Source: Lachnospiraceae bacterium
Lineage (GTDB): Bacteria > Bacillota > Clostridia > Lachnospirales > Lachnospiraceae
Length of the DNA stretch: 64,000 bases
Direction: 5' to 3'
NCBI GenBank assembly: GCA_022767285.1
Contig: JALENY010000038.1
Coordinates: 1-64,000 of the forward strand
Made by a program: the position numbers and the translations under genes. Of the stretch, positions 55,411-64,000 are shown piece after piece (positions within the stretch are counted from its first letter, which is position 1; each line of letters starts with the position of its first letter). The notes beneath the pieces are model-generated. The model was not told where the DNA came from, made no database searches, and saw nothing but the letters and a program-made list of their open reading frames with translations.

Positions 55411-56391
55411 ATGTTTACGAAAAAGATTGGGAATACCGATATTGAAGTCAGTGCAATGGGTATAGGTTGTTGGGCCATCGGAGGACCGGCGTTCAATCTG
55501 GATGGAACAGCCATCGGATGGGGCGATGTAAATGATGAGGATTCTGTGAAAGGTCTGCATGCTGCGATCGATGCCGGTATAACCTTGTTTGATACATCGA
55601 ACATGTATGGCTGCGGCCATAGTGAGACGCTGCTTGGAGAAGCACTCCGGGGAAGACGGGACCGTGTGGTAATCTCGACAAAGTTTGGCTGGGTCTTTGA
55701 TGCTGAAAGAAGGATGAAGCTTGGCTATGACATTAGCCCGGCCTACATTCGGGAATCTCTTGAGGGATCTCTGAAACGCCTGCAGACCGATTATATTGAT
55801 GTCTATTTTCTGCATGTGCCAACCTGCAGCACAGAGGAAACGGAAGAGGCGCGGGACACACTGAATTCTCTGGTGAGAGAAGGCAAGATCCGTACCTATG
55901 GCTGGTCAGTAGATGACGCATCGAGAGCAAAATGTTTTGCGGAAGAGAAATATTGTCAGGTCATGCAGTTCAGCGAGAATATCTTCGAAGACAATGAAGA
56001 AATGGAAAAGCTGATTGAAGAATATCAAATATCCGGATTTAACCGTTCGCCGCTGGCTATGGGTGTATTGACCGGAAAATTCAGCACCGGTTCCAGGCTG
56101 CAGAAAAATGACATTCGCGGCCGGGAAGGCGGTTCCCGTTTCTTCACCAACGGCGGAGTGGACGCAGCGTATCTGAAAAAAGTGGAGGCAATCCGCGAAA
56201 TTCTGACACAGGGCGGAAGAACACCGGCTCAGGGAGCCCTTGGCTGGGTGTGGGCAAGAAGCGGCCACAATATTCCGATTCCGGGATTTAAGAATCTCCG
56301 CCAGATAAACGATAATGTAAAAGCACTGGAATTCGGACCGCTGAGTGAGAAACAAATGCAGGAAATCAGTGTAATTCTCAAAAATCTTTGA
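55411..56391 (+). CDS. Aldo/keto reductase
   Basis: 326 residues with the catalytic tetrad visible: FDTSNMYGCGHSE (Asp, Tyr), STKFG (Lys) and DVYFLHVP (His). It is of the bacterial YajO/YhdN-like group that reduces or oxidises sugar-type carbonyls with NADP(H). First gene of the long operon starting at 55311, followed 15 nt later by the mannonate-dehydratase-like gene. Confidence 0.9.
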   Translation: MFTKKIGNTDIEVSAMGIGCWAIGGPAFNLDGTAIGWGDVNDEDSVKGLHAAIDAGITLFDTSNMYGCGHSETLLGEALRGRRDRVVISTKFGWVFDAERRMKLGYDISPAYIRESLEGSLKRLQTDYIDVYFLHVPTCSTEETEEARDTLNSLVREGKIRTYGWSVDDASRAKCFAEEKYCQVMQFSENIFEDNEEMEKLIEEYQISGFNRSPLAMGVLTGKFSTGSRLQKNDIRGREGGSRFFTNGGVDAAYLKKVEAIREILTQGGRTPAQGALGWVWARSGHNIPIPGFKNLRQINDNVKALEFGPLSEKQMQEISVILKNL

Positions 56392-56406
56392 TTTCGGAGA
56401 AAAAAG

Positions 56407-57468
56407 ATGAGCTTTGTAGACGAACAACATGGAAATAACAGGATCAAATTAAGCAACCGGATCGTTCCGACCTGCGATGACAGTTATCTGCAGTATCTGG
56501 AACAGATGGGCATGGATTGCTGCTATGCATGGGTGGACAGGGAGCAGGCAAATTATGAGTTCCTGGCGAGATTGAAAGAACGGGCGGAAAAACATCATTT
56601 GCGTCTGTTCAATATCGGAAGCCTTGAACTGGCAAAGCCGGCGGCAGTGCATCTGGGCCTTCCTGACCGGGACAGATATATCGATGAATTTAATCAGTTT
56701 CTGCATGTGCTGGGAAAAGTCGGTGTTCCCACAACAACAATCACCTGGGAACCGGATAATGTCCTTTCCACAACGATGGACGGGCACATGGCAGCGAAAC
56801 GTTCACAGAGGGGACAGGGAAATACAAAAGGTTATTATTGCACGACAACCAGAGGCTGCGCGCCTACGCGCTATGTAGATGCAGCCGTAATTGAGAGGCA
56901 GCCGCCTGTCCGCGGAGTTTACGTATCCAGAGAAGAAATCTGGGAGAATTTCAGGTATTTTGCAGACCGAAGTGTGCCTGCGGCTGAAGACAGCCGGGTT
57001 CGCATTTGCCTCCATCCCAATGATCCCCCTTTGGAAATGAATATGGGGATCGGAACTCTGATCGCATCTGCGGAGGATTATCGGAAAGTTTTTGCGTACA
57101 CCAACAGTGATTATTTTGGAATGGAATTTTGCTGTGGCTGTTGGCTGGAGGGAGGGACTGAAAAGTTTGGAGATATTTTCGACAGTATAAAAGAGTTTGT
57201 TAAAGCCGGGAAAATATCCATCGTTCATTTTCGGAATGTTTCATCCCCGCTGCCGGTATTTACGGAGACATTTATCGATGACGGCTACGCAAATATGTAT
57301 CAGATTATGAAATGTTTTGTTGAGGCAGGATATAACGGTTCTCTGCTTTATGATCATACACCGAGCATGGTGGATGAAGCCGGCCTGATGGCGGCAAATG
57401 CCTATGTAGTAGGTTATATTAAAGGTGTGCTTCATGCAGCAGAGACAGAAGTGGGATTAAGATCGTAA
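56407..57468 (+). CDS. Mannonate dehydratase-like TIM-barrel protein
   Basis: 353 residues. RICLHPNDPPLEMNMGIGTL is close to the HPDDPP motif of UxuA, and later VHFRNVSSPLPVF and LLYDHTP fit the barrel. UxuA removes water from D-mannonate to give 2-keto-3-deoxygluconate. The first 160 residues differ from typical UxuA, so it could act on another aldonic or uronic acid. It sits between two aldo/keto reductase genes, so oxidised sugars are its likely substrates. Confidence 0.75.
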   Translation: MSFVDEQHGNNRIKLSNRIVPTCDDSYLQYLEQMGMDCCYAWVDREQANYEFLARLKERAEKHHLRLFNIGSLELAKPAAVHLGLPDRDRYIDEFNQFLHVLGKVGVPTTTITWEPDNVLSTTMDGHMAAKRSQRGQGNTKGYYCTTTRGCAPTRYVDAAVIERQPPVRGVYVSREEIWENFRYFADRSVPAAEDSRVRICLHPNDPPLEMNMGIGTLIASAEDYRKVFAYTNSDYFGMEFCCGCWLEGGTEKFGDIFDSIKEFVKAGKISIVHFRNVSSPLPVFTETFIDDGYANMYQIMKCFVEAGYNGSLLYDHTPSMVDEAGLMAANAYVVGYIKGVLHAAETEVGLRS

Positions 57469-57512
57469 TGATTAGGCGTATTGAGCAAAAGAAATAAGTG
57501 GAGGAAAAAGAG

Positions 57513-58514
57513 ATGGTAAAGAAAAAGATTGGCAGTACAGGTATGGAAGCAAGTTCGATTATTCTCGGAACCTGGTCTATGGGCGGTGACGAGCAATGGG
57601 GCGAGAAAAGTGATGATCAGGCTTCGGTCGATGTCATTTTAAAAGCTTATGACAATGGAATCAACTTAATTGATACCGCTCCTGCATACGGGTTTGGCCA
57701 TAGTGAAGAAGTGGTCGGAAAAGCGCTGAAGCAGCTTCCTCGTGATAAAGTGCTGGTAGAGACAAAACATGGTATCTGGTGGCTGGATGATGAAGGCACA
57801 TTTATGCGTGAGAGAGACGGATACAGAACATATTTCAATGTAAGCCGCAGATGCGTTATGCGTGAGGTTGAAGAAAGTCTGAGACGCCTGGGTACGGATT
57901 ATATTGACATCTACATGGTACATCATCAGGCCCGTCCTCCTTTCAATACCCCCATCAGCGAGACTATGGGTGCCCTTATGGATCTTAAGAAACAGGGCAA
58001 GATCCGTGCAATCGGTGTTTCGAACTGTAATGATGAACAGCTGAAGGAATACATTAAATGTGGTGAACTTGATGTGCTGCAGGAGAGCTTCAGCATGCTG
58101 AACCAGAGCAATGTTAAGGCGCATCTGGAAATCTGCAAGGAACATAACATTTCCTTTGAAGCTTACGCACCTTTGGAGAAAGGCCTTCTTTCCGGAAACC
58201 TTCGTATGGATTATGTGATTCCGGATGATAAAAATGTAAGAAACAATGTGCCGTGGTACGCTCCGGAGCGCAGACAGAAGGTTCTTGACATGCTGGATGG
58301 CTGGAAACCCCTCTGCGAGAAATACGGATGTACACAGGCTGCTCTCTCGATCGCATGGACATCAAATTATGACGAGAATATCTTTGTACTCAGCGGCGGA
58401 CGGAAATGGAAGCATATGGAGAGTTATATTGCAGGCGGTTCCGTTAAACTGGATCCCGTGGATTTCCAGAAAATGTCAGTAGACATTAACGCACTTTTGG
58501 CACAATATGAATAA
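57513..58514 (+). CDS. Aldo/keto reductase
   Basis: ATG 57513 (MVKKKIGSTGMEASSIILGT) with GGAGG 8 nt upstream gives 333 residues. Tetrad residues lie in LIDTAPAYGFGHSE, LVETKHG and DIYMVHHQ. It is only distantly similar to the reductase at 55411, so it is probably not a recent duplicate and may handle a different step. The RbsD/FucU-like gene follows 21 nt later. Confidence 0.9.
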   Translation: MVKKKIGSTGMEASSIILGTWSMGGDEQWGEKSDDQASVDVILKAYDNGINLIDTAPAYGFGHSEEVVGKALKQLPRDKVLVETKHGIWWLDDEGTFMRERDGYRTYFNVSRRCVMREVEESLRRLGTDYIDIYMVHHQARPPFNTPISETMGALMDLKKQGKIRAIGVSNCNDEQLKEYIKCGELDVLQESFSMLNQSNVKAHLEICKEHNISFEAYAPLEKGLLSGNLRMDYVIPDDKNVRNNVPWYAPERRQKVLDMLDGWKPLCEKYGCTQAALSIAWTSNYDENIFVLSGGRKWKHMESYIAGGSVKLDPVDFQKMSVDINALLAQYE

Positions 58515-58535
58515 GAACATACGGAGGATAAAATA

Positions 58536-58949
58536 ATGCTTTTAAATAATTTAGTTAACCCGGAAATAATCGGTGCAGTTGCACGCTGCGGACACAAAGA
58601 TAAAATATTAATTTCTGCAGGTAATTTTTCCCTTCAGACAAGAGCCAATAAAGACGCAAAACATATTTATCTTTCTCTGACGAAAGGAAATCCTACTTCT
58701 ACGGAAATTCTGGACGCAATCCTCTCGGTATGTCCGGTTGAGGCAGCTACTGTGATCGGAAATAAGAATGATCCGCTGTGTGAGGCACATCAGGATTACA
58801 TAAAGAGTCTGGGCGGAATGGAACTGAATATGGTTTCACCGGATGAGTTTTATGCGCTTGCCGGAGAGTTTACCGTAAAACTTGCAATTCAGTCCGGTGA
58901 TTATCGTCCTTTCTCGAATATTATTATTCAGGTGGGATGTTCCAGATAA
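58536..58949 (+). CDS. RbsD/FucU-family sugar mutarotase
   Basis: 137 residues, normal for the family. The start LNNLVNPEIIGAVARCGHKD with its conserved His, and the C-terminal SGDYRPFSNIIIQVG, are typical. RbsD/FucU proteins speed the interconversion of ring forms (pyranose/furanose or alpha/beta anomers) of a sugar. Here it probably serves the sugar brought in by the ABC importer at the end of the cluster. Confidence 0.9.
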   Translation: MLLNNLVNPEIIGAVARCGHKDKILISAGNFSLQTRANKDAKHIYLSLTKGNPTSTEILDAILSVCPVEAATVIGNKNDPLCEAHQDYIKSLGGMELNMVSPDEFYALAGEFTVKLAIQSGDYRPFSNIIIQVGCSR

Positions 58950-58978
58950 ATTCATGAATATTTGAAAGGAAGTTGCTG

Positions 58979-59953
58979 ATGAGTTACATCATATCCGGAT
59001 ACGGAAGAACCTGTGATACTTCGGTAGCTCTGTTCGACGATGAGCATCGTATGCTGTGGAGTGATTCCATTGAATCCCCGGGCTTTGTCTGTGACGGCGG
59101 AAATTATTTTTTCGCTGTCACAGAAACCAAAACACACGCTGCGCTCCATGCTTACAGAAAGGTCGGAAACGGATATACGAGGACAGACAAGATTCCGATC
59201 GACGGCGGGCTGTTATGTCATATTTCTTTCTCGCCGAAAACGAATCTCCTTTTCGGAGCCTGTTACTGGACAGGAAATATTTTTCTGGTCCCCTTTAACA
59301 ACGGGGAATTTGGGAAGGTTCGGTATATCTGGCAAAAAAGAGATGCGGAGCTGACCAGAGCGCATTGTGTACTGCTGCGTCAGGATGTAACGGATGCGGA
59401 TTTGGAATTGCTTACAACTAATATTGCTTTGGACATGTTATACATATATAGCGTCAGGGATGGGCATATGGTTCAAAAACGGGGCATACAGCTGAAACGT
59501 GGGATTGGCCCCCGGCATATCATTTTTTCATCGGATTATACCCGCTTATACCTTGTGACAGAATATTCAAATCAGGTGCTGGTATTTGATACGGCAGATT
59601 ATACGCTTCTTCAGCAGATATCCACGCTGCCAGCAGGCTTTGTTGGGTTATCCAATTGCTCCACGCTTTGTCTCTCTGCGGATGGGCGTTATTTATATAC
59701 GGCCAATCGTTTCCATGACACCATCACAGTATTTTCGGTAGAAGAGAACGGCTGCTTGGTTTATCGGGATGAGTTCCCCTGTCATGGGAAAAATCCAAGG
59801 CATATGGTAATACATGAGGATACATTAGCAATTTGTTATTTAGATTCCGATGCGGTTTCCTTTGTAAACCTGAATCCCGAAACCGGGATGGAAGATGAGG
59901 AACTTGATCGGATCAATTTCGGCACTCCTGCAGGAATTTTCTATTTCGATTAA
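58979..59953 (+). CDS. Lactonase-family beta-propeller
   Basis: ATG 58979 (MSYIISGYGRTCDTSVALFD) with AAAGGAAG upstream gives 324 residues, a seven-bladed propeller of the 6-phosphogluconolactonase (Pgl, YkgB) family. Segments such as KRGIGPRHIIFSSDYTRLYL and PRHMVIHEDTLAICYLDSD show the repeated blades. It opens sugar lactones to acids, which fits a pathway that oxidises a sugar to an aldonic acid before dehydration. No signal peptide. Confidence 0.85.
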   Translation: MSYIISGYGRTCDTSVALFDDEHRMLWSDSIESPGFVCDGGNYFFAVTETKTHAALHAYRKVGNGYTRTDKIPIDGGLLCHISFSPKTNLLFGACYWTGNIFLVPFNNGEFGKVRYIWQKRDAELTRAHCVLLRQDVTDADLELLTTNIALDMLYIYSVRDGHMVQKRGIQLKRGIGPRHIIFSSDYTRLYLVTEYSNQVLVFDTADYTLLQQISTLPAGFVGLSNCSTLCLSADGRYLYTANRFHDTITVFSVEENGCLVYRDEFPCHGKNPRHMVIHEDTLAICYLDSDAVSFVNLNPETGMEDEELDRINFGTPAGIFYFD

Positions 59954-59981
59954 TGAGAAAACATAAAGGGGCTGTGAAAGA

Positions 59982-61544
59982 ATGAAATATATCCTGAAAA
60001 ATCAAAAAACGGCTGCGGATGCCTATGTCATTTTGGATACAAAACGGAATCCACAGCGCGTATACGGAAAAATAAATGGTGACAACTATGAATTTGAATG
60101 CGACCTGCCGCGGGCATATTTCGCAACAAAGCTTTTGATCGAGGGCTTTGGCAGCGCGATCATCTTTGCAGATAACCTGGAGGAAGGATATCTGCCGTCT
60201 GATGAACCTCTTGATTTCCTGAGAGAAGGTACAAAAAGCCATCTGAACCGTGTGGAAAAATTCGGTGAGCGGATAAAGAACGATTGGGGATTTCTGCCCA
60301 AACAGCCGGCAGACCGTATTGCACTTTCCCATGAACTCCTTTCCACAGGAAGAGAAGAGGATGTGGAAAAGGCTTTGGCAGAAGCCTGCTGGGCCGGCGA
60401 AGAACTGGTGCTTTTTGATTCTGATAATAAGATCGCGAAACGGGGGCGCCGGAATACATTTACTTTTGGCTGCTGTATGAAAGGCTTTACCGACGGCGGC
60501 GATGTGTTCAAAGATCATTTCAAACACCTGTTCAAGCAGGCCACCATCCCCTTCCACTGGGGAATCTGGGAACCGTACCGCGGGGAAACTCATTATGAAC
60601 TGATGGATGATATGCTGGACTGGCTCCGGGAAAATAACATTCCGGTCCGCGGTCATGCACTTGTCTGGTTCAGTTGCTGGTGGGAACATGAAAACTGGCA
60701 GGGAGAGCTGGAATTCCCGGAGATTAAGAAACTTCTGGTTGAACGGGCGGAGATGATTTTCAAAAAGCATCCAAACGTGTTTGAGTGTATTGATTTTAAT
60801 GAACCGCTCATGACGAATCCGTTTAATTTCACATTTGATGAGTATTTTGAAATCGTGAAGGCTGTATATGACGTACTCAAGAAATATTCACCGGAGACCC
60901 GTGTCATGATCAATCTTACAGATGAATGGCAGCTGAACTACGGTATTGATGTGAACAATATTCCTTCTCAGGTTGCATGGAGAAGACGGTATAAACTGCC
61001 GGACTACGTAGAAAATGACTACTGTGCTACGGTTCCCATGTTCATTGACCGATGCATTGCGGAAGGCATGAAAATTGATCTGATCGGGCTTCAGTTTAAT
61101 GTACAGCCCTATGACCTTTTCGGAAGCTATGAACTTCTGAACTGGTGGCATGATCGTTATGGTCTGCCGATCCACATTACGGAAACCAGCACACCTTCAG
61201 AAATGGGTAAAGCCAAGATTCGTTATGGCCTGCGTCCGGCGCCGGCCAGTGAGATGATCTGGCATCATCCCTGGACACAGTCTGTACAGGCTGAATGGTA
61301 TCGGGAATTCGGGCGACTCTTCTATGCAACGGATTATGTTGAAGTGTTTAATGTCTGGAGTCTGTCGGATGCACCTACTCAATGGGCAGATTATCTGGAA
61401 GGTCATATTAATGAAAAATTCAAACTCAATGCATGGGCTTATGACGGCATCATGGATTATGATGATAAACCGAAGGAAGTATATCATGCGATAGAGCAGA
61501 TGATCGAAAACTGGCAGCTGGACAGCTGGGAGCCGATCAAGTAA
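59982..61544 (+). CDS. GH10-family glycosidase (xylanase-like), cytoplasmic
   Basis: 520 residues. The barrel signature is NIPVRGHALVWFSCWW; E274 (DFNEP) is the expected acid/base and E401 (ITETS) the nucleophile, 127 residues apart as usual. Around 150 N-terminal residues precede the barrel and contain no signal peptide, so the enzyme is probably intracellular and would cut imported xylo-oligosaccharides or related glycosides rather than xylan. DFNEP in place of the usual DVVNE is atypical. It is coupled to sugar-acid enzymes in the operon. Confidence 0.85.
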   Translation: MKYILKNQKTAADAYVILDTKRNPQRVYGKINGDNYEFECDLPRAYFATKLLIEGFGSAIIFADNLEEGYLPSDEPLDFLREGTKSHLNRVEKFGERIKNDWGFLPKQPADRIALSHELLSTGREEDVEKALAEACWAGEELVLFDSDNKIAKRGRRNTFTFGCCMKGFTDGGDVFKDHFKHLFKQATIPFHWGIWEPYRGETHYELMDDMLDWLRENNIPVRGHALVWFSCWWEHENWQGELEFPEIKKLLVERAEMIFKKHPNVFECIDFNEPLMTNPFNFTFDEYFEIVKAVYDVLKKYSPETRVMINLTDEWQLNYGIDVNNIPSQVAWRRRYKLPDYVENDYCATVPMFIDRCIAEGMKIDLIGLQFNVQPYDLFGSYELLNWWHDRYGLPIHITETSTPSEMGKAKIRYGLRPAPASEMIWHHPWTQSVQAEWYREFGRLFYATDYVEVFNVWSLSDAPTQWADYLEGHINEKFKLNAWAYDGIMDYDDKPKEVYHAIEQMIENWQLDSWEPIK

Positions 61545-61565
61545 AGAAAGAAAAGAGGAATTACA

Positions 61566-62429
61566 ATGAAAATAGGTTTTATCGGTTTGGGCAATATGGG
61601 CGAAGGCATGAGTTCAAACATTCTGAAGAAACATGATGATAAGGTATTTGTCTATGATCTGTTAAAGGAAAAAGTGGAGCTCATGGCAGAAAAGGGTGCG
61701 GTTCCGTGCCACAGCGCCAGCGAGGTCGCCGAAAATGCGGATATTATCATCACCATGCTTCCGCGTTCCGAGCATGTGAAGTCGATTTATGATGAGATTC
61801 TTCCAAAAGTGGGAGTCGGAAAAATCTGTGTGGATATGAGCACGATTGATCCCGGCGTTTCCATGGAGATCGCTGAGCGAGTAAAGGAAACAGGTGCAAA
61901 ATTTGCGGACTGCCCCGTGCTGAAGTCAAAACTTATGGCCATTGCCGGAAAACTGGGCATATATGCCGGCTGTGATGAAGAAACATTCAAAATTCTGGAA
62001 CCGATTCTTTACTACATGGGTGAAAATGTAATGCGTATCGGTGAAAACGGAGCCGGAATTACAATGAAAATCTGTCAGAATGCACTGACTCATGAGATTC
62101 AGAATGCTGTGAATGAGACACTTACTCTGGCAAACATCTGTGGTATTGAGACGGAGCAGTTTATCAAAGCGATCAGTATCGGAGGGGCTCAGAATTATTA
62201 TTTGGAAAGCAAGGCAGATGCGCTTATTAATAATGATTTTACATGCCAGTTCCCGGTCATCTATGCCGAGAAAGATCTTAGTATCTGTAAGAGATTGAGT
62301 GAAAGCCATAATTTCCCCATGCCGGGTATTGATGTATCACTGAAAGCCCTCAAGAAGACGATTGATATGGGCTATGGTCTTGAAGACAATTGCGCCTGCA
62401 TTCTGGCGGTGCGGGACGGATTTGTCTGA
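61566..62429 (+). CDS. NAD-binding beta-hydroxyacid dehydrogenase
   Basis: 287 residues of the 3-hydroxyisobutyrate / tartronate-semialdehyde reductase family. GFIGLGNMGEG is the nucleotide-binding loop; the catalytic lysine is in GAGITMKICQN. CPVLKSKLMAIAGKLGIYAG replaces the usual APVSGG segment, so substrate specificity may differ. In sugar-acid clusters such enzymes reduce tartronate semialdehyde or oxidise hydroxyacids. It starts 21 nt after the GH10 gene. Confidence 0.88.
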   Translation: MKIGFIGLGNMGEGMSSNILKKHDDKVFVYDLLKEKVELMAEKGAVPCHSASEVAENADIIITMLPRSEHVKSIYDEILPKVGVGKICVDMSTIDPGVSMEIAERVKETGAKFADCPVLKSKLMAIAGKLGIYAGCDEETFKILEPILYYMGENVMRIGENGAGITMKICQNALTHEIQNAVNETLTLANICGIETEQFIKAISIGGAQNYYLESKADALINNDFTCQFPVIYAEKDLSICKRLSESHNFPMPGIDVSLKALKKTIDMGYGLEDNCACILAVRDGFV

Positions 62430-62518
62430 TCGGGCAGACGCAAACATTATTTCGGTTGGGTCTGTGCGGCACAGCACAGATTAACATAACAAAATTTCTA
62501 TCAAAAAGGAGGAAGAAG

Positions 62519-63874
62519 ATGAAACGAGTATTAGCAATCTTATTAACCGCTGTCATGTTAGTTGGCACACTGGCAGCATGTGGTGGATCCGGTTCGAAAG
62601 AAGATTCGAGCAAGGATGCAGCAGCTACGGACGAGTCAAAGGATGATGCCGCAGATGATGCGGAAGCGCAGGGCGACACAGCGGAAGCAGACGATGGTGA
62701 AAAAGTTAAGCTTACCATGTGGTGGGGCGGCAGCGACAGCAAAGCGGTAGCATGGTGTGAATATCTTGAAGAGACCATAGAAGCACAGTGCCCGAATATT
62801 GACATGGAAGTTACTCCGATTGCATGGAGTGAATATCCCACCAAGATCAGTGTTTCATTAGCCGGTGGAACAGGTCCGGATATTCTGGCCTGCGGATGCC
62901 TTATGCTTGCAAACTTTGATACAGTTGAGCACAACTTCATGCGTCTGGACGACAAGCTGGATGGCTGGGACGGATGGGATGATATCTATCCGAACATGAT
63001 CGAAAACGGTGTCGTTGACGGTGAATTTGTAGGATGTCTGTTCCCGGAACTTCGTCCGTTCTTCTGGAGAAAAGACCTGTTCGAGGCAGCCGGACTGGAT
63101 CCGGAAACTCCGCCTCAGACATTGGATGAGATTTACGAGTATGCTGAGAAACTTGCGGTTGTAAACGAGGACGGCATTACAACAACTGCAGGATTCCAGG
63201 TTGCAACCGCAGGTTCCTGTGATCAGCCGCTCTGGGCACTTATGAACATCAACGGTGTTGACAGCATGTGGGATGAAAACTTCAATCTGCGTCTGAATGA
63301 GCCGGAAGTAGTGGAATGCGTTGAATTCTACAATAACATCATTCAGAATAAGATCTGTGGTTTCCAGGATTCCTTTGATATTTCCGGTTCTTTCTTCGTA
63401 AACGGTATGGCAGCCATGTCTCTGAACGATTCCTGTAATACTGTAATCAATATGAAGGAAAATATGGATTGGGAAAATGTAGGTTACGCAGCACCGCCAA
63501 GTGAACTGACAGGTACATATGGTTCCTTCATTGTTATCAACAATGCAACAAAACACCCGGATGAAGCAATTGAAGCGTGGAAAGTTGTCTGCAGCGGCGA
63601 GGCTATGCTGAAGAATGCAGAAATCGTAGGCTATGTTCCGACACGTAAATCCGTAGAGGACGAATTCCTTGCAATGGATCCAGAATTCAATTCCGTTCTG
63701 CTTGAAATGCTTCCGACAGCTAAGATGTATGGAGTATCAAACTATGATTTCGTTTATTTGCGTGATACCTGTCTGAATCCGACTTTCAGCCAGATGTTCA
63801 TTGGTGAATTGACACCTCAGGAATGTATCGATCAGATTTACAGCCTCTATGAGGATGGTCGTACAATTAAGTAG
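62519..63874 (+). CDS. Sugar ABC transporter binding lipoprotein
   Basis: ATG 62519 (MKRVLAILLTAVMLVGTLAA) with AAAGGAGG upstream gives 451 residues; a longer frame from 62390 overlaps the previous gene and is unlikely. The lipobox is TLAACGG, followed by an Asp/Glu/Ser/Lys-rich linker and a family 1 solute-binding fold. It likely captures an oligosaccharide or glycoside and delivers it to the permease that begins at 63944. The gap to the previous gene (89 nt) contains a 7-bp hairpin, TCTGTGC (62461-62467) with GCACAGA (62474-62480). Confidence 0.93.
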   Translation: MKRVLAILLTAVMLVGTLAACGGSGSKEDSSKDAAATDESKDDAADDAEAQGDTAEADDGEKVKLTMWWGGSDSKAVAWCEYLEETIEAQCPNIDMEVTPIAWSEYPTKISVSLAGGTGPDILACGCLMLANFDTVEHNFMRLDDKLDGWDGWDDIYPNMIENGVVDGEFVGCLFPELRPFFWRKDLFEAAGLDPETPPQTLDEIYEYAEKLAVVNEDGITTTAGFQVATAGSCDQPLWALMNINGVDSMWDENFNLRLNEPEVVECVEFYNNIIQNKICGFQDSFDISGSFFVNGMAAMSLNDSCNTVINMKENMDWENVGYAAPPSELTGTYGSFIVINNATKHPDEAIEAWKVVCSGEAMLKNAEIVGYVPTRKSVEDEFLAMDPEFNSVLLEMLPTAKMYGVSNYDFVYLRDTCLNPTFSQMFIGELTPQECIDQIYSLYEDGRTIK

Positions 63875-63889
63875 TATAGAAATAGTCAG

Positions 63890-63918
63890 AAACGGCGGCT
63901 GTTCGTCAGTCGCCGTTT
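63890..63918 (+). other. Stem-loop between binding protein and permease genes
   Basis: AAACGGCG plus CTG pair with CAG and CGCCGTTT around TTCGT. No T tract follows, so it is more likely an RNA-stabilising hairpin that keeps binding-protein mRNA abundant than a full terminator. Confidence 0.7.
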
Positions 63919-63943
63919 GACGCTAAAATGAGGAGGTTCCTGC

Positions 63944-64000
63944 ATGAGCAATAAGAGAAAATTTCGCATCGGGCCCTATTTGTTTATCTTACCGGCTTTT
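63944..64000 (+). CDS. Sugar ABC transporter permease (start only)
   Basis: Nineteen codons are visible before the window ends: MSNKRKFRIGPYLFILPAF, a basic start followed by the beginning of a membrane segment, as in MalF/UgpA-type permeases. GAGGAGG precedes the ATG. It follows the binding-protein gene, so the identity rests mostly on context. Confidence 0.75.
   Translation, partial: MSNKRKFRIGPYLFILPAF

Overview
The window looks like chromosome of an anaerobic, spore-forming Firmicute, most likely a gut Lachnospiraceae (Clostridia). Evidence: spore genes (a gerA-gerB-gerC-like germination operon, spoIIR, a DUF3794/LysM coat-type protein), ATP-dependent PEP carboxykinase, an IspE-type isoprenoid pathway, strong AGGAGG ribosome binding sites and many sugar-handling genes. 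The genus cannot be settled from the sequence. No rRNA or tRNA gene was seen.

Layout. 1-800: tail of a GH32-like gene and a decayed DUF3791-DUF3990-DUF3791 module. 945-10435: a complete type I-C CRISPR-Cas locus (cas3-cas5c-cas8c-cas7-cas4-cas1-cas2, then 18 identical 33-bp repeats with 17 spacers), visibly richer in A+T than its neighbours. 10.5-31.2 kb: housekeeping and metabolic genes (FAD/Rieske oxidoreductase, pckA, an XRE regulator with membrane segments, a broken Gfo/Idh/MocA gene with a ThuA-like gene, lacZ, a ferredoxin-type aldo/keto reductase, a double Nudix protein, an RluA-type pseudouridine synthase, a DMT transporter, a HAD phosphatase, larB-larC, a glycine-riboswitch-controlled Na+:amino acid symporter, plsC). 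31.3-39.5 kb (minus strand): a livKHMGF branched-chain amino acid ABC operon with a cytidylate-kinase-like gene, then ddl and murF. 39.6-51.1 kb: cell envelope and sporulation genes. 51.3-64.0 kb: a catabolic region with an IclR regulator, six oxidoreductases, a mannonate-dehydratase-like enzyme, a RbsD/FucU mutarotase, a lactonase, a GH10 enzyme and the start of a sugar ABC importer.

The most striking observation is upstream of cas3. A stand-alone transcription unit (promoter 945-974, terminator 1090-1136) carries one degenerate CRISPR repeat at 1029-1062. Its hairpin arms have changed but can still pair, and its 3' crRNA tag is identical to that of the array. The guide-like sequence behind it (1063-1081) matches 18 of 19 bases of the cas3 promoter region (1228-1246), beside a CTC PAM and abutting the -35 box at 1250. 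This is the architecture expected of a crRNA-like RNA that directs Cascade to repress its own cas operon, comparable to the CreR/CreA degenerate crRNAs known from other type I systems, here in a type I-C locus.

A second regulatory pattern is a 13-bp palindrome (TGAACTTAGTTCA type), placed as adjacent 13-bp pairs immediately after the -10 box of two strong promoters (51321-51349 and 55311-55339) and once more before a third gene (54241-54253). It is the obvious candidate operator for the IclR-family regulator encoded between them, and would tie the catabolic genes into one regulon.
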